Positions 1-8,936 are shown, counted from the first letter of the stretch. The stretch is DNA of 31,876 bases from Pelagibacteraceae bacterium TMED124 (GCA_002171275.2 NHFZ02000022.1:1-31876), one strand, 5' to 3'. The notes: a model not told the origin generated them from the letters alone. Made by a program: numbers and translations.

Positions 1-1
1 G

Positions 2-1255
2 CATATGACTATTGAAACAGCAATACTTATAGAAACTTTAAAAGATCTAGGAGCTGATGTTCGTTGGGCAAGTTGTAATATTTTTTCAACACAAGATGAA
101 GCTGCAGCTGCAATCGCAAAAACTAAAACCCCAGTTTTTGCATGGAAAGGTGAAACCCTTAAAGAATATTGGGATTGTACAATACAAGCATTAACCTTCA
201 AAAATAACTTAGGTCCGAATCTTATTGTTGACGACGGTGGCGATGCAACATTATTAATTCACAAGGGATATGAATTAGAAAATTATTTTGATAAACACAA
301 AAAACTTCCAAAAATAACTACAAAGATTGAGGAAGAAATTGTAATTGAAAAACTTTTAAGAAAAGTTCATCAAAAAAATCCAAATCATTGGCATAACATT
401 GTTCCTGAAATAATAGGAGTTTCAGAAGAAACCACAACTGGTGTAGCTAGGTTGCAACAAATGGTTGAAGATGCTTCATTACTGTTTCCGGCATTTAATG
501 TAAATGATGCAGCAACCAAGTCTAAATTTGATAATCTATATGGTTGTAGAGAATCTTTAGCTGATGGTATTAAGCGTTCGACTGAGATTATGCTTGCTGG
601 AAAAACTGTTGTTGTTTGTGGTTATGGAGATGTAGGTAAAGGTTCAGCACAATCAATGAAGTCCTATGGTTGCAAGGTTATTGTTACAGAAATTGATCCA
701 ATATGTGCACTGCAAGCAGCGATGGAAGGATTTGAAGTTAGAAAACTGGAAGATGTTTTAGGCAGAGGAAATATTTTTGTTACAACGACAGGAAACAAAG
801 ATATCATTACCTTAAAACATATGAAAAATATGAAGGACCAAGCTATCGTTTGCAACATTGGTCACTTTGATAATGAAATTCAAGTAGATGCATTAAATAA
901 GTCGAATGCTAAAAGAGATAAAATAAAACCTCAGCTTGATAGATATACTTTCAAGAATGGAAAGCAAATATTTATTTTGGCTGAAGGTAGACTCGTTAAC
1001 TTAGGGTGTGCAACAGGCCATGCAAGTTTTGTAATGTCAACCTCATTTTCGAATCAAGTTCTAGCTCAGATATTTTTAGCAAAAAATAAACCTGCAACAG
1101 GCATTTATGATTTACCTAGAAAGCTAGATGAAGAAGTTGCTAGAATTCATTTAAAACATTTAGATGCAGATTTAACAAAGCTCACTAAACAACAAGCAAA
1201 ATATATTGGTGTAGATGTGAATGGACCATTTAAAAAAGATGAATATAGGTATTAA
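2..1255 (+). CDS. ahcY: Adenosylhomocysteinase, 5'-truncated by the window edge
   Basis: The enzyme hydrolyses S-adenosylhomocysteine to adenosine and homocysteine in the cytosolic activated-methyl cycle. The frame is open through the first bases, and the residue before the first visible Met is His. This gives [13 protein letters not shown], an internal segment of the family, so the Met at base 5 is not the start and roughly 50 N-terminal residues lie outside the window. The NAD-binding motif [13 protein letters not shown] is near residue 205, the substrate/NAD region around [10 protein letters not shown] near 138, and the protein ends in the typical [10 protein letters not shown]. The C-terminus is complete. 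The stop overlaps the next start by one base (TAATG), so the two genes are probably translationally coupled. Identification is secure; only the N-terminus is missing. Confidence 0.97.
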   Translation, partial: HMTIETAILIETLKDLGADVRWASCNIFSTQDEAAAAIAKTKTPVFAWKGETLKEYWDCTIQALTFKNNLGPNLIVDDGGDATLLIHKGYELENYFDKHKKLPKITTKIEEEIVIEKLLRKVHQKNPNHWHNIVPEIIGVSEETTTGVARLQQMVEDASLLFPAFNVNDAATKSKFDNLYGCRESLADGIKRSTEIMLAGKTVVVCGYGDVGKGSAQSMKSYGCKVIVTEIDPICALQAAMEGFEVRKLEDVLGRGNIFVTTTGNKDIITLKHMKNMKDQAIVCNIGHFDNEIQVDALNKSNAKRDKIKPQLDRYTFKNGKQIFILAEGRLVNLGCATGHASFVMSTSFSNQVLAQIFLAKNKPATGIYDLPRKLDEEVARIHLKHLDADLTKLTKQQAKYIGVDVNGPFKKDEYRY

Positions 1256-2388
1256 TGTCAAAAAAACCAGAATTTGATGTAACAGTAATTGGTGCTGGCG
1301 TTGTAGGTTTATCTATTGCTCATTTTTTATCAAAAACAAGATTGAGTGTACTTGTTATTGAATCAGAAGATAATTTTGGAAAAATCACTTCAAGCAGAAA
1401 TAGTGAGGTAATACATTCTGGAATTTTTAACTCTCAAGAAAGCTTAAAATATAAATTGTGCCAAAGAGGAAATGATCTCATTTATAAATTTTGTGATGAA
1501 AATAAAATTTGGTACGAAAATTGTGGTAAAATTATTGTATCAAAAGAAAAAGAAATTGAAAATTTTAAATCGTTTACTGAATCACTTACAAAAAAAGGAA
1601 TAGAATTTGATATTTTAACTTCTCAACAATCATCAAAAATGGAACAACACATACTTTCGGATAAATCTATTTATATCGATTGCTCTGGAGTTATTGATTC
1701 GCATGATTATATGAATCATTTGTTTAGAATTGCTTCCAGTCACTGCACATTTATTTTTGAAAGCAACGCGATAGAAATCAAGAAGAAAGAAGATAGATAT
1801 AAATTAAAAATTCAAAGAAAAAATAAGGAAATTGAGACAGTCAATTCTTCAAGTATTATTAATTGTGCAGGACTAAACAGCTACAATATTGCAAATAAAA
1901 TAATGGGTGAAAATCTTAAAATACCATCTTTAGAATTTTATAAAGGCTCCTATTTTGCTTTAAGTTCAAAGTGGAGAAATAAATTTGATAGATTAGTTTA
2001 CTCTCTTCCACAACAAGACGACTCTTTAGGCATTCATATAAGCTTTGATTCAACAGGTAGAACAAAAATAGGTCCTGATTACGAAAAAATTGAAACAAAA
2101 AATTTTGATTATAACGTTAATGAGAATTCTCAAAAGAAATTTTTTGATAGTGCTAAAAACTACATAAAAGATTTACAGTTTAGTGATTTGACTCCGGACT
2201 ATTCAGGAATAAGACCAAAGCTTTTTTTTACAAATGATGATTTTTCAGAATTTTATATTAATGAAGAAAATAAAAATGGATTTTCAAATTTAATTAATCT
2301 GATAGGAATTGACTCTCCAGGTCTTACTGCTTCTTTAGCAATCGGAGAATTAGTGGTTAAAACTATGATTCCGAAAATGAATCTTTAA
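1255..2388 (+). CDS. FAD-dependent oxidoreductase, L-2-hydroxyglutarate oxidase (LhgO) family
   Basis: A 377-residue flavoprotein of the DAO superfamily. GAGVVG at residues 13-18 followed by an acidic residue (E36) forms the FAD-binding Rossmann fold. SRNSEVIHSGIF at about 47-58 matches the motif after the first strand pair in L-2-hydroxyglutarate dehydrogenases/oxidases. A C-terminal GIDSPGLTASLAIGE segment closes the FAD site. Family members oxidise L-2-hydroxyglutarate to 2-oxoglutarate and pass electrons to quinone or oxygen; the exact substrate here is inferred. The start overlaps the ahcY stop by one base. The 3' end overlaps the convergent epimerase gene by 26 bp, leaving no room for a conventional terminator between the two. 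Length is slightly below the usual 395-400 residues. Confidence 0.82.
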   Translation: MSKKPEFDVTVIGAGVVGLSIAHFLSKTRLSVLVIESEDNFGKITSSRNSEVIHSGIFNSQESLKYKLCQRGNDLIYKFCDENKIWYENCGKIIVSKEKEIENFKSFTESLTKKGIEFDILTSQQSSKMEQHILSDKSIYIDCSGVIDSHDYMNHLFRIASSHCTFIFESNAIEIKKKEDRYKLKIQRKNKEIETVNSSSIINCAGLNSYNIANKIMGENLKIPSLEFYKGSYFALSSKWRNKFDRLVYSLPQQDDSLGIHISFDSTGRTKIGPDYEKIETKNFDYNVNENSQKKFFDSAKNYIKDLQFSDLTPDYSGIRPKLFFTNDDFSEFYINEENKNGFSNLINLIGIDSPGLTASLAIGELVVKTMIPKMNL

Positions 2389-4150
2389 GTTGAGAGTAGT
2401 TTGAATATTTTTTTTCTTCATAATCTAATAATGAATCATCTTCATTAATTTTTTTTATCATTTCATCCAAACCCATTTCAATATCATATTTTTTATCAAA
2501 TCCTAGCTCTTTTGTAATCTTATTGAATGAAACCTTGTAATTTCTTTTATCAACATCCTCATCTACTGTATTGTATTCTGCATTAGGAAATTTGGCTGAA
2601 ACTTTATCGCCAATTTGATCAATGGTAAAATTCATATCATCTGAACCGACATTAAATATTTGCTTGTGGGTAACTTTTTTATCTGAATCTATCACAAGCT
2701 TAAATGCACTTGCTACATCCTTACAATGAACAAATGGTCTCCATTGATCACCTCCAAAAACGCTAAACTTCTTATCACGCAATGCTCTAATTAATAAAGT
2801 ATTTACTACTAAATCATATCTCATTCTTGGCGAGAAACCAAAAACTGTTGATAGCCTTAAGATTGTTGGGCTTACGTTTTTGCTATTATCTAAAATATAA
2901 TTTTCGGAATATATTCTAGTCCTTGCATATAATGATACTGGGTTTAATGGAGAATTTTCTGTCAAGTATCCTGATGTACTTGCACCATAGACACTACAAC
3001 TTGATGCAAATACTAATTTTTCGACCTCATAAAAATTACATATTTCTGTTAAAATCTTAGTGCTTTCATAATTTAAATTAAGAGTCTCCTCTGCATCAAT
3101 GCTACTTGCAGGATCACCTACAATAGCTGCTAGTGCTATGACGTATCTATTATTTTTAACAGCTTTTACTAAATCTTTAATATTAGCAACATCACCATCT
3201 ACAAGAGTTAGTTTAGGATGATCTTTGAAATGACTTATTGAACTTTTCCCAAAGGTGAAATTATCCAAAATAGTTACATTATAATCATCATCTAAAAGCA
3301 TCTTTACTAAATGAGTACCTATGTAGCCAGCACCTCCAGTAACTAAAATATTTTTTGATTTATCAGAATCTACTTTCTTTAAAAGCGTATCTTCGATTTC
3401 ACGAACCTGATCCATACTTGAAAGCGATAAGGGGATATCTTGTTTTAAAGATTGTTCAATTGTTAAAAAAGAAACACTCAAGTTAATAACTTCTCTTAAA
3501 AAGTTCTTTTTTAGAAAAAGATCGTTATCATATATACCTGAATAAATCACAATTTCAATATCAAGTTCATTTTTAAAATTATTTAAATCAGATATAGAGC
3601 CAATAACTTTATAGTCAAAAATATTCTTTCCTTTAGCATACTCATCATCTAAAATTCCAACAATATTATATAAACCTCTATTCTGAGGATTTTTTAAAAA
3701 ATCATTGGTCTTTTTATTAACTCCAATAATAATAGTTTTTTTTGTTCCAAGTAAAATATTTTCACGCTCTTTTATGAATCTTCTAAGAAGTCTTATGCTT
3801 GCAGCAAAAAAACTAAAAAGTAAATAAAAGAGAACTAAAACTTTATAGTTAATTCCAAAATTTAAAAGGAAAGATATTATTATTAAAATAAAGAAAGAAA
3901 GTAAAACATTAGCTGCAAGACGAAATACCTCATTTAAACTAGCATATGCCCAAATAGAAGAATAATTTTTTGTTAAAAAAGACGATATAAGATATCCAAC
4001 TGCAAAAAGTAAGAATTGTGATAAAATATCTAAAATATTTTTGTTGATAAAATCAAAATTGTATAAAAATGAATAGGATATTATCAACGATGAAAATGCA
4101 ATAGACAAGTCAATAAGGAACTTTAAATATGGTTTAATTATTTCGCTCAT
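2363..4150 (-). CDS. Membrane-anchored Rossmann protein fused to an extended SDR sugar epimerase/dehydratase
   Basis: A 595-residue chimera. Residues 10-120 hold about four hydrophobic segments, and 137-240 form a Rossmann-like domain (KKTIIIGVNKKTNDF, VGILDDE). Together they resemble the membrane front half of WbpM/PglF/CapD-type NDP-sugar 4,6-dehydratases. From residue 267 a different catalytic domain follows. NILVTGGAGYIG is the extended-SDR glycine motif, SSCSVYG (383-389) carries the catalytic Ser/Thr region, and WRPFVHCKDVA lies downstream, as in UDP-glucose 4-epimerase-like enzymes rather than in WbpM. The active-site motif reads Y408-ART-R412, with Arg where YxxxK is expected (codon AGA). 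The likely role is epimerisation or dehydration of a nucleotide sugar at the inner membrane. It follows the DegT aminotransferase by 12 bp and closes the operon. The exact reaction is unknown. Confidence 0.75.
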   Translation of the reverse strand: MSEIIKPYLKFLIDLSIAFSSLIISYSFLYNFDFINKNILDILSQFLLFAVGYLISSFLTKNYSSIWAYASLNEVFRLAANVLLSFFILIIISFLLNFGINYKVLVLFYLLFSFFAASIRLLRRFIKERENILLGTKKTIIIGVNKKTNDFLKNPQNRGLYNIVGILDDEYAKGKNIFDYKVIGSISDLNNFKNELDIEIVIYSGIYDNDLFLKKNFLREVINLSVSFLTIEQSLKQDIPLSLSSMDQVREIEDTLLKKVDSDKSKNILVTGGAGYIGTHLVKMLLDDDYNVTILDNFTFGKSSISHFKDHPKLTLVDGDVANIKDLVKAVKNNRYVIALAAIVGDPASSIDAEETLNLNYESTKILTEICNFYEVEKLVFASSCSVYGASTSGYLTENSPLNPVSLYARTRIYSENYILDNSKNVSPTILRLSTVFGFSPRMRYDLVVNTLLIRALRDKKFSVFGGDQWRPFVHCKDVASAFKLVIDSDKKVTHKQIFNVGSDDMNFTIDQIGDKVSAKFPNAEYNTVDEDVDKRNYKVSFNKITKELGFDKKYDIEMGLDEMIKKINEDDSLLDYEEKKYSNYSQLKDSFSES

Positions 4151-4162
4151 GATTTTTGTAAA

Positions 4163-5326
4163 CTATCTAACACAATTCTTTAATATTTTTTTTGTTTGCT
4201 CAGCAATTCTATGTATATCGTCTTCATCTATAGTAGGATGAACAAGAAACATTAATGAAGTTTCTCCTAATTCGCGAGCATTTATTAAAGATGGTTTGCC
4301 ATTTTCTTCAAAAATCTTGTCAAATGCTTTTTCTTTATAGATTTCACTACAACTACCGCTATAGCATGGAATACCTAAATCATTTAGAGAGTTCATAATG
4401 AAATCTCTTTTTTTTTCACTTTTTAATTTTTCAGGCTCAACAAAAACATAATATTTATAATAAGCATGTTTAATGTGTTCTGGCGGTAAAGCAATTCTAA
4501 GCCCATCTACATTTTTAAACTCATTATTAAAAATATTAGATAGATTTGTTCTTTTTTCAATCCATAAATCTAATTTTTTGAGCTGCAATCTTCCAATGGC
4601 TGATTGTATTTCTGTCATCCTAGCATTTGTTCCATGATCTTCATGAAGCCACCTGAATCCTGGAGGGTGCTCTTTATTATAAACCGTATCATAATTCTTA
4701 CCATGATCCTTAAAAGACCAAACTTTTGACCAATAATCCTTATTATTTGTGGTTACCATCCCACCTTCTCCTGCAGTTGACATTATTTTATCCTGGCAGA
4801 AAGACCAAGCATTAATATCTCCAAAAGAACCAATTGATTTACCATTAAATTTTGCACCATGTGCTTGTGCACAATCCTCAATTAAAAATAAGTTATGCTT
4901 ATTACAAATTTCTTGAATTTTATCAATTTCACATGGCCATCCTGCTATATGTATGGCCATAATTGCTTTGGTATTAGGTGTAATTGCTTCTTCGATTAAA
5001 TTTGGATCCATGTTTTGTGAATTTCTATCTATATCGATAAATATGGGTTTTGCTCCCAGGTGCATTACACTAAAAGCGCTTGCTACAAAAGTTCTTGGGC
5101 TCATGATCACTTCATCGCCTTTTGATATTCCTAAAGCATGAGCAGCTAGGATTAAAGCATTAGTTCCATTATCTACTGCAATGGAATGTTTAACTCCAAC
5201 ATACGATGAAAATTCCTTTTCAAATTCTCTACCTTCCAAACCGGTCCAATAATTTATTTTTCCTGATTTGAGAATTTCAGTAGCTTTTAAAATATCTTCT
5301 GAATCAAAATGAGGCCAGCTATTCAT
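4163..5326 (-). CDS. DegT/DnrJ/EryC1-family sugar aminotransferase
   Basis: A 387-residue PLP enzyme of the sugar aminotransferase family, expected to transaminate a keto-sugar nucleotide using glutamate. DNGTNALILA (52-61) binds the PLP phosphate, D151 in EDCAQAHGA contacts the pyridine nitrogen, and K180 in WSFCQDKIM is the Schiff-base lysine, followed by AGEGGMV. The SFCQDK/GEGG form is closer to the TDP-sugar and 'perosamine-like' branch than to the SFFPAKPLG (WbpE) form found later in this window. An AAGGAG ribosome site lies 8 bases before the ATG. The start overlaps the upstream acyltransferase by 8 bp, so translation is probably coupled. With the downstream epimerase and upstream acyltransferase, deacetylase and formyltransferase it suggests an N-acylated amino sugar. 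The precise sugar is not deducible. Confidence 0.88.
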   Translation of the reverse strand: MNSWPHFDSEDILKATEILKSGKINYWTGLEGREFEKEFSSYVGVKHSIAVDNGTNALILAAHALGISKGDEVIMSPRTFVASAFSVMHLGAKPIFIDIDRNSQNMDPNLIEEAITPNTKAIMAIHIAGWPCEIDKIQEICNKHNLFLIEDCAQAHGAKFNGKSIGSFGDINAWSFCQDKIMSTAGEGGMVTTNNKDYWSKVWSFKDHGKNYDTVYNKEHPPGFRWLHEDHGTNARMTEIQSAIGRLQLKKLDLWIEKRTNLSNIFNNEFKNVDGLRIALPPEHIKHAYYKYYVFVEPEKLKSEKKRDFIMNSLNDLGIPCYSGSCSEIYKEKAFDKIFEENGKPSLINARELGETSLMFLVHPTIDEDDIHRIAEQTKKILKNCVR

Positions 5327-5741
5327 CTTGTAGCTCCTTAATTAATTTTGCTGGACAACCAGCAAAAAATGTATTTTTAGGTACGTCTTTTGTAACAAAA
5401 CTATTTGCACCAATTATTGCATTTTCTCCAATTGTTATACCTGGCATAATAGTTGTGTGGGAACCAATTCTTGCATTATAACCAATCATTACTTTTCCTT
5501 TTTTTTCGTCTATTGAAGAGTATGAATATATTGAACAATGAGAGCCAAACTGAGCATATTCACCAATTTCGATATCGTATAATGCATTCAAATAAGTAAA
5601 TGCACCAATATCTGTAAATTTACCCAATTTTAAATTTTCAGGATGATGTATGATCCAACCATACTCTGTAGGTTTTCCATGCTTCATCAAAGGCAATTTC
5701 CAATTTTTAAATCTACCAATGTCTGGCTTAATTACTTTCAT
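5319..5741 (-). CDS. Hexapeptide-repeat (left-handed beta-helix) acyltransferase
   Basis: A 140-residue protein made largely of hexapeptide repeats: LGKFTDIGAF, IEIGEYAQFG, VMIGYNARIG, ITIGENAIIG. It ends with the SFVTKDVPKNTFFAGCPAKLI signature common in sugar O- and N-acetyltransferases (WbbJ/PglD/FdtC-like sets). It probably transfers an acetyl or other acyl group from CoA to the amino sugar made by the neighbouring aminotransferase; H53-like His residues in the coils could act as base, but I cannot assign one with certainty. An AAGGAA site lies 11 bases before the ATG. The gene sits 13 bp after the PIG-L gene and overlaps the DegT gene by 8 bp, in a run of co-oriented genes. Confidence 0.82.
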   Translation of the reverse strand: MKVIKPDIGRFKNWKLPLMKHGKPTEYGWIIHHPENLKLGKFTDIGAFTYLNALYDIEIGEYAQFGSHCSIYSYSSIDEKKGKVMIGYNARIGSHTTIMPGITIGENAIIGANSFVTKDVPKNTFFAGCPAKLIKELQDE

Positions 5742-5754
5742 AAACTTTAATTCC

Positions 5755-6435
5755 TTATTTTTTTATAATCCTTACAATATCAAAAGACTCAGCATAATTA
5801 TTACCAACTGTTGACCCTCTAACGGATGCGAGATTTTTTAAATTTTCTAATGATCTTGAATTAGGAGAGTCTTTCAATTGGCTTTTAAAACATTTCATTG
5901 CTGCAATTTTCTTGTTTAGTACAGATTTTTGTAAAATATTAAAATATCTTGGCACAAAAACACTAGGACTAACTGTATCACTCCAGTCAGTTTCAGAAAG
6001 AGTTTCATAAACTAATATTTTCTTCACACTTTGGCTTGGTAGAGGTTTCGCAGCAACAAGAGATGCATCATAAATTGATTCATGATCTTTATGTAAATCT
6101 CCTCTATGTGGAATATAAATAGTATTAATCTTATATTTTTTAATTAAAAAGCTAATTTTATCTGCAATTTTATATAACGGATATTGATTTAAATTTGGTG
6201 CTGGAAAATCAAAAAATAATGTTTGGGCTACACATAAAATTTTATGGGCTTTTAAAGCTTCATTTCGAATATTGGTTATGTCTTTCTCTGAAAAAAGTTC
6301 AGGAGCACCGTTTGATGCATTTGTCATTACAGCAACATAAACTTGATCGCCATTTAAATGGTGCTTATATATGGTGCCTCCACAACCTAGTACTTCATCA
6401 TCTGCATGTGGTGCTATAACAAGTATATTTTTCAT
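5755..6435 (-). CDS. PIG-L/LmbE-family deacetylase
   Basis: A 226-residue protein with the zinc-site motif APHADDEVLGCGGT at residues 8-21 (H10, D13 as ligands) and the third-ligand region HRGDLHKDH near residue 115. Both are diagnostic of PIG-L/LmbE N-deacetylases. These enzymes remove N-acetyl groups from GlcNAc-containing lipids, pseudo-disaccharides or nucleotide sugars. In this operon it lies between a formyltransferase and an acyltransferase. A simple model is that it frees an amine that is then re-acylated or formylated; that is inference. Its start overlaps the formyltransferase stop by one base (TAATG). No signal peptide is seen, so it should act in the cytoplasm. Confidence 0.87.
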   Translation of the reverse strand: MKNILVIAPHADDEVLGCGGTIYKHHLNGDQVYVAVMTNASNGAPELFSEKDITNIRNEALKAHKILCVAQTLFFDFPAPNLNQYPLYKIADKISFLIKKYKINTIYIPHRGDLHKDHESIYDASLVAAKPLPSQSVKKILVYETLSETDWSDTVSPSVFVPRYFNILQKSVLNKKIAAMKCFKSQLKDSPNSRSLENLKNLASVRGSTVGNNYAESFDIVRIIKK

Positions 6436-7394
6436 TAATCTTTATTTTTTAATAGTTTTTTTAATTGAATCAATTCTTTTTTTAATCTGAAAATTTCTAA
6501 ATCTTTCTTATACCCCAAAAGGGAGCCCACTCTAATTTTATATGATTCAAAATTATCAATCTCGATCCAAATAATTCCATCTCCTGCCTGAACTAAGCAT
6601 CTATTTTTATTTAATTTCAGAACCCTTCCAATAACACCTTTTATATTAATTTTTTTTTCAACCCATGCGTTGTTTATTTTTAACATAGAAGAACCATAGA
6701 ATGTAAATGCACCTGGATGTGGATGTGCAGCAGCTTTTACTAATCTCTCAATAGAGTATGCAGATTCATTCCATGAAACAAGTCCATCATTTGGCTTTCT
6801 AACTCCATACTCAGATTTATCCAATTCATTTTGCATTTTTGGATTCCACCATCCTTCAATAAGTTTTGGAAGAAGGTTATCTAAAGCAATTTCCATTGCA
6901 CCTAATAAACTTTCCTCAACATCTTGTGCAGTATGCTCTTTATTAACATTAAAATTTTCTTGGTAAAGTATGCCTCCGGTATCTGCACCTTCTTCTAAAA
7001 CAAAAAATGTTGCTGCTCCATCCTCCACGTCGTTAACAAGCCATGCTACTGGAGCTCTTCCTCTTCCTTTTGGTAATTGAGTTGGATGAAAACCAATTGA
7101 ACCAATTTTAGCTGAATTAATTATATTTATATTTACCAATTGAGAAACCCCTACGACAAATAAGATATCCAAATTTAAATTTTGAATTTCTTCTGAAAAA
7201 TCATTTATCTTTTCAAAATACTTAAATTGAATTTTCTCTTTATCACAAAATGGTTTTAAATCTTTATAAGAACTAACATTGGCTACATTTTTTGGCTTAT
7301 TACCATAAACCTTTAAAATATCTAAATCATACTGTTTTAGTTTTCTAAGACATAAAAAACTTGAATTGACCCCACCGATTAATGCTACTTTCAT
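6435..7394 (-). CDS. Formyltransferase-family enzyme (sugar N-formyltransferase-like)
   Basis: A 319-residue protein with an N-terminal formyltransferase domain and a C-terminal OB-like domain of the Fmt/ArnA type (HPHPGAFTFYG near 235, then GRVLKL...VQAGDGIIWIEI). The active-site block reads SIGFHPTQLPKGRGRAPV: H103 is the catalytic histidine, and D138 in GADTGGIL is the catalytic aspartate. The Asn of the usual N-x-H pair is Gly101. It should use N10-formyltetrahydrofolate. Because it lies inside a glycan operon next to an aminotransferase and a deacetylase, a sugar amine is a likelier acceptor than Met-tRNA. It overlaps the sugar transferase stop by 4 bp and the PIG-L start by 1 bp. It could retain another acceptor, since the substrate cannot be read from sequence. 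Confidence 0.8.
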   Translation of the reverse strand: MKVALIGGVNSSFLCLRKLKQYDLDILKVYGNKPKNVANVSSYKDLKPFCDKEKIQFKYFEKINDFSEEIQNLNLDILFVVGVSQLVNINIINSAKIGSIGFHPTQLPKGRGRAPVAWLVNDVEDGAATFFVLEEGADTGGILYQENFNVNKEHTAQDVEESLLGAMEIALDNLLPKLIEGWWNPKMQNELDKSEYGVRKPNDGLVSWNESAYSIERLVKAAAHPHPGAFTFYGSSMLKINNAWVEKKINIKGVIGRVLKLNKNRCLVQAGDGIIWIEIDNFESYKIRVGSLLGYKKDLEIFRLKKELIQLKKLLKNKD

Positions 7395-7960
7395 TTTTTT
7401 AATCCCATTTTCTCTCCAAAAAGAACTATAAAAATTGTGTAAAAAACTATCCTTATGTCCAAAAGTAAAGAAATTCTTCTAACATAGCTATTATCAAATT
7501 TAAGTCTATCGTGAAAAGACAGATGAGTATTGCCACTAATTTGAGCCAATCCAGTAAGTCCAGGTTTAACGCTAAAACGATTTTCATTTTTGATAGAAAA
7601 TTTTTCTATTACATGTGGCATCCATGGTCGGGGGCCAACAAATGACATATCTCCAATTAAAATATTAAATAGTTGAGGTAATTCATCTATTTTAAATCGT
7701 CGAATAAATTTATAAAAAGTGGTCAACCTTTCAGGGTCAGGAAGTTCATTATATTTATCGCTTTGAGTTAATTTCATAGATCTAAATTTGTAGATTTTAA
7801 AAATCCTTTTATTTTTTCCTAGTCTTTCTTGAGTAAAAATAATTGGATTACCATATATTAAATAAAGCAATATACCTGTTAATAAGAGTATAGGAATCAA
7901 ACCTAATAGACAAAAAAAAGAAACAATTCTATCCATTAAGTTTTTGAAAAAAAAATACAT
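7391..7960 (-). CDS. Initiating sugar-phosphate transferase (bacterial sugar transferase, monotopic PGT)
   Basis: A 189-residue minimal phosphoglycosyl transferase of the PglC/WcaJ C-terminal type. It would start the repeat unit by moving a sugar-1-phosphate from a nucleotide sugar to undecaprenyl phosphate. There is one N-terminal re-entrant or membrane helix (IVSFFCLLGLIPILLLTGIL, 12-31), then ERLGKNKRIFKIYKFRSM near 50-67. The catalytic D-E pair is in IDELPQLFNIL, followed by GDMSFVGPRPWMP and the KPGLTGLAQISGN block. Unlike WcaJ it lacks the long multi-helix N-terminus. Interestingly, such a membrane front half is present on the epimerase encoded at the end of this operon. Its start overlaps the oxidoreductase stop by one base. 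Confidence 0.93.
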   Translation of the reverse strand: MYFFFKNLMDRIVSFFCLLGLIPILLLTGILLYLIYGNPIIFTQERLGKNKRIFKIYKFRSMKLTQSDKYNELPDPERLTTFYKFIRRFKIDELPQLFNILIGDMSFVGPRPWMPHVIEKFSIKNENRFSVKPGLTGLAQISGNTHLSFHDRLKFDNSYVRRISLLLDIRIVFYTIFIVLFGEKMGLKK

Positions 7961-8907
7961 TATTTTTTATTATAGTACTCTAATACACTTATCACATTTT
8001 TTGTATGATTATATCCAGTAATACACCTCTGCGGATCTTCAAAATAATTGATGAAGCTATTTATTTCATTAGTTAAGGGCGATAAATCGTTATCAAAATC
8101 AATATCTTCTATTCCATCATTGATATGGTTGTAGTTTGAATCAATTTTAATATTATGTAATAATATTTTTTTCTCAACATCGTCAAAAACAATTGTTTTT
8201 TCTTTACCTACAATAGTAAGCTTTCTTACTTTCTCAGGGTAATACCAACTAACGTCAATTTTAGCAAAAACATTATTTTGATATTCAATATGTGTTGATG
8301 AGAAATCATTATGAGGTGAAAAAGTATAATTTGATTTTTCATTTGATATCTTTTCGTGAGGTTTATCATTCATAAAGAATTGTACTAAACTAATATCATG
8401 AGGAGCTAAACTTTCAAAAACATCTATATTGTCTCTCATTATTCCAAAATTTAATCTTTGGCTATGAATAAACATGATATCACCAATAACACCACTATCA
8501 ACGATTTGCTTAATTTTCTTAATAGCTGGATTATATAAATATGTATGTCCAGACATTAAAACTTTATTTTTTGCTAAATTTTGTAATATCTCTAATTGCT
8601 TAAGATTTTCAACCATAGGTTTTTCAACTAAAACATGCAAATTATGATTTAAACATTTTTTTGCAATATCAAAATGACTAATTGGTGGAGTGGCGATAAT
8701 TGCGCCATCAGCTTTTAATTGCTTATTCAAAAACTCTTCATAGGATTTGAAAAATAAGGCGTCGGGATAATTTTTGACTAAATCTGGGTTTTTATCATAA
8801 TAAGGATCGATAACAAAAACTGATTTAACTCTTTCATTTAATGATAGCTCTCTTAAATGATTTTTCCCCCAATATCCAACACCAAATAATATAATTGATT
8901 TTTGCAT
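7960..8907 (-). CDS. Gfo/Idh/MocA-family NAD-dependent sugar oxidoreductase (possible WlbA/WbpB role)
   Basis: A 315-residue protein. GVGYWGKNHLREL near residues 9-21 is the NAD(P)-binding motif, VEKPMVEN near 94-101 is the family EKP motif, and GHTYLYNPAIKKIK plus APHDISLVQF form the substrate side. This subgroup often sits beside WlbB/WbpD acetyltransferases and DegT aminotransferases. It can act as a UDP-N-acetylglucosaminuronate 3-dehydrogenase. A WbpD-like gene (13357-13932) and a WbpE-like gene (27033-28142) are in the same locus, which supports but does not prove that role. It is the first gene of the 2363-8907 run and has a 67 bp gap upstream, where a promoter could lie. Confidence 0.82.
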   Translation of the reverse strand: MQKSIILFGVGYWGKNHLRELSLNERVKSVFVIDPYYDKNPDLVKNYPDALFFKSYEEFLNKQLKADGAIIATPPISHFDIAKKCLNHNLHVLVEKPMVENLKQLEILQNLAKNKVLMSGHTYLYNPAIKKIKQIVDSGVIGDIMFIHSQRLNFGIMRDNIDVFESLAPHDISLVQFFMNDKPHEKISNEKSNYTFSPHNDFSSTHIEYQNNVFAKIDVSWYYPEKVRKLTIVGKEKTIVFDDVEKKILLHNIKIDSNYNHINDGIEDIDFDNDLSPLTNEINSFINYFEDPQRCITGYNHTKNVISVLEYYNKK

Positions 8908-8936
8908 CCCATTTAAGATAGCAAATTGAATTAATT

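Noticed and set aside
4482..4489. ops/JUMPstart-like sequence GGCGGTAA
   Set aside because: One base off the ops core GGCGGTAG, on the strand opposite to transcription, and inside the DegT coding region.
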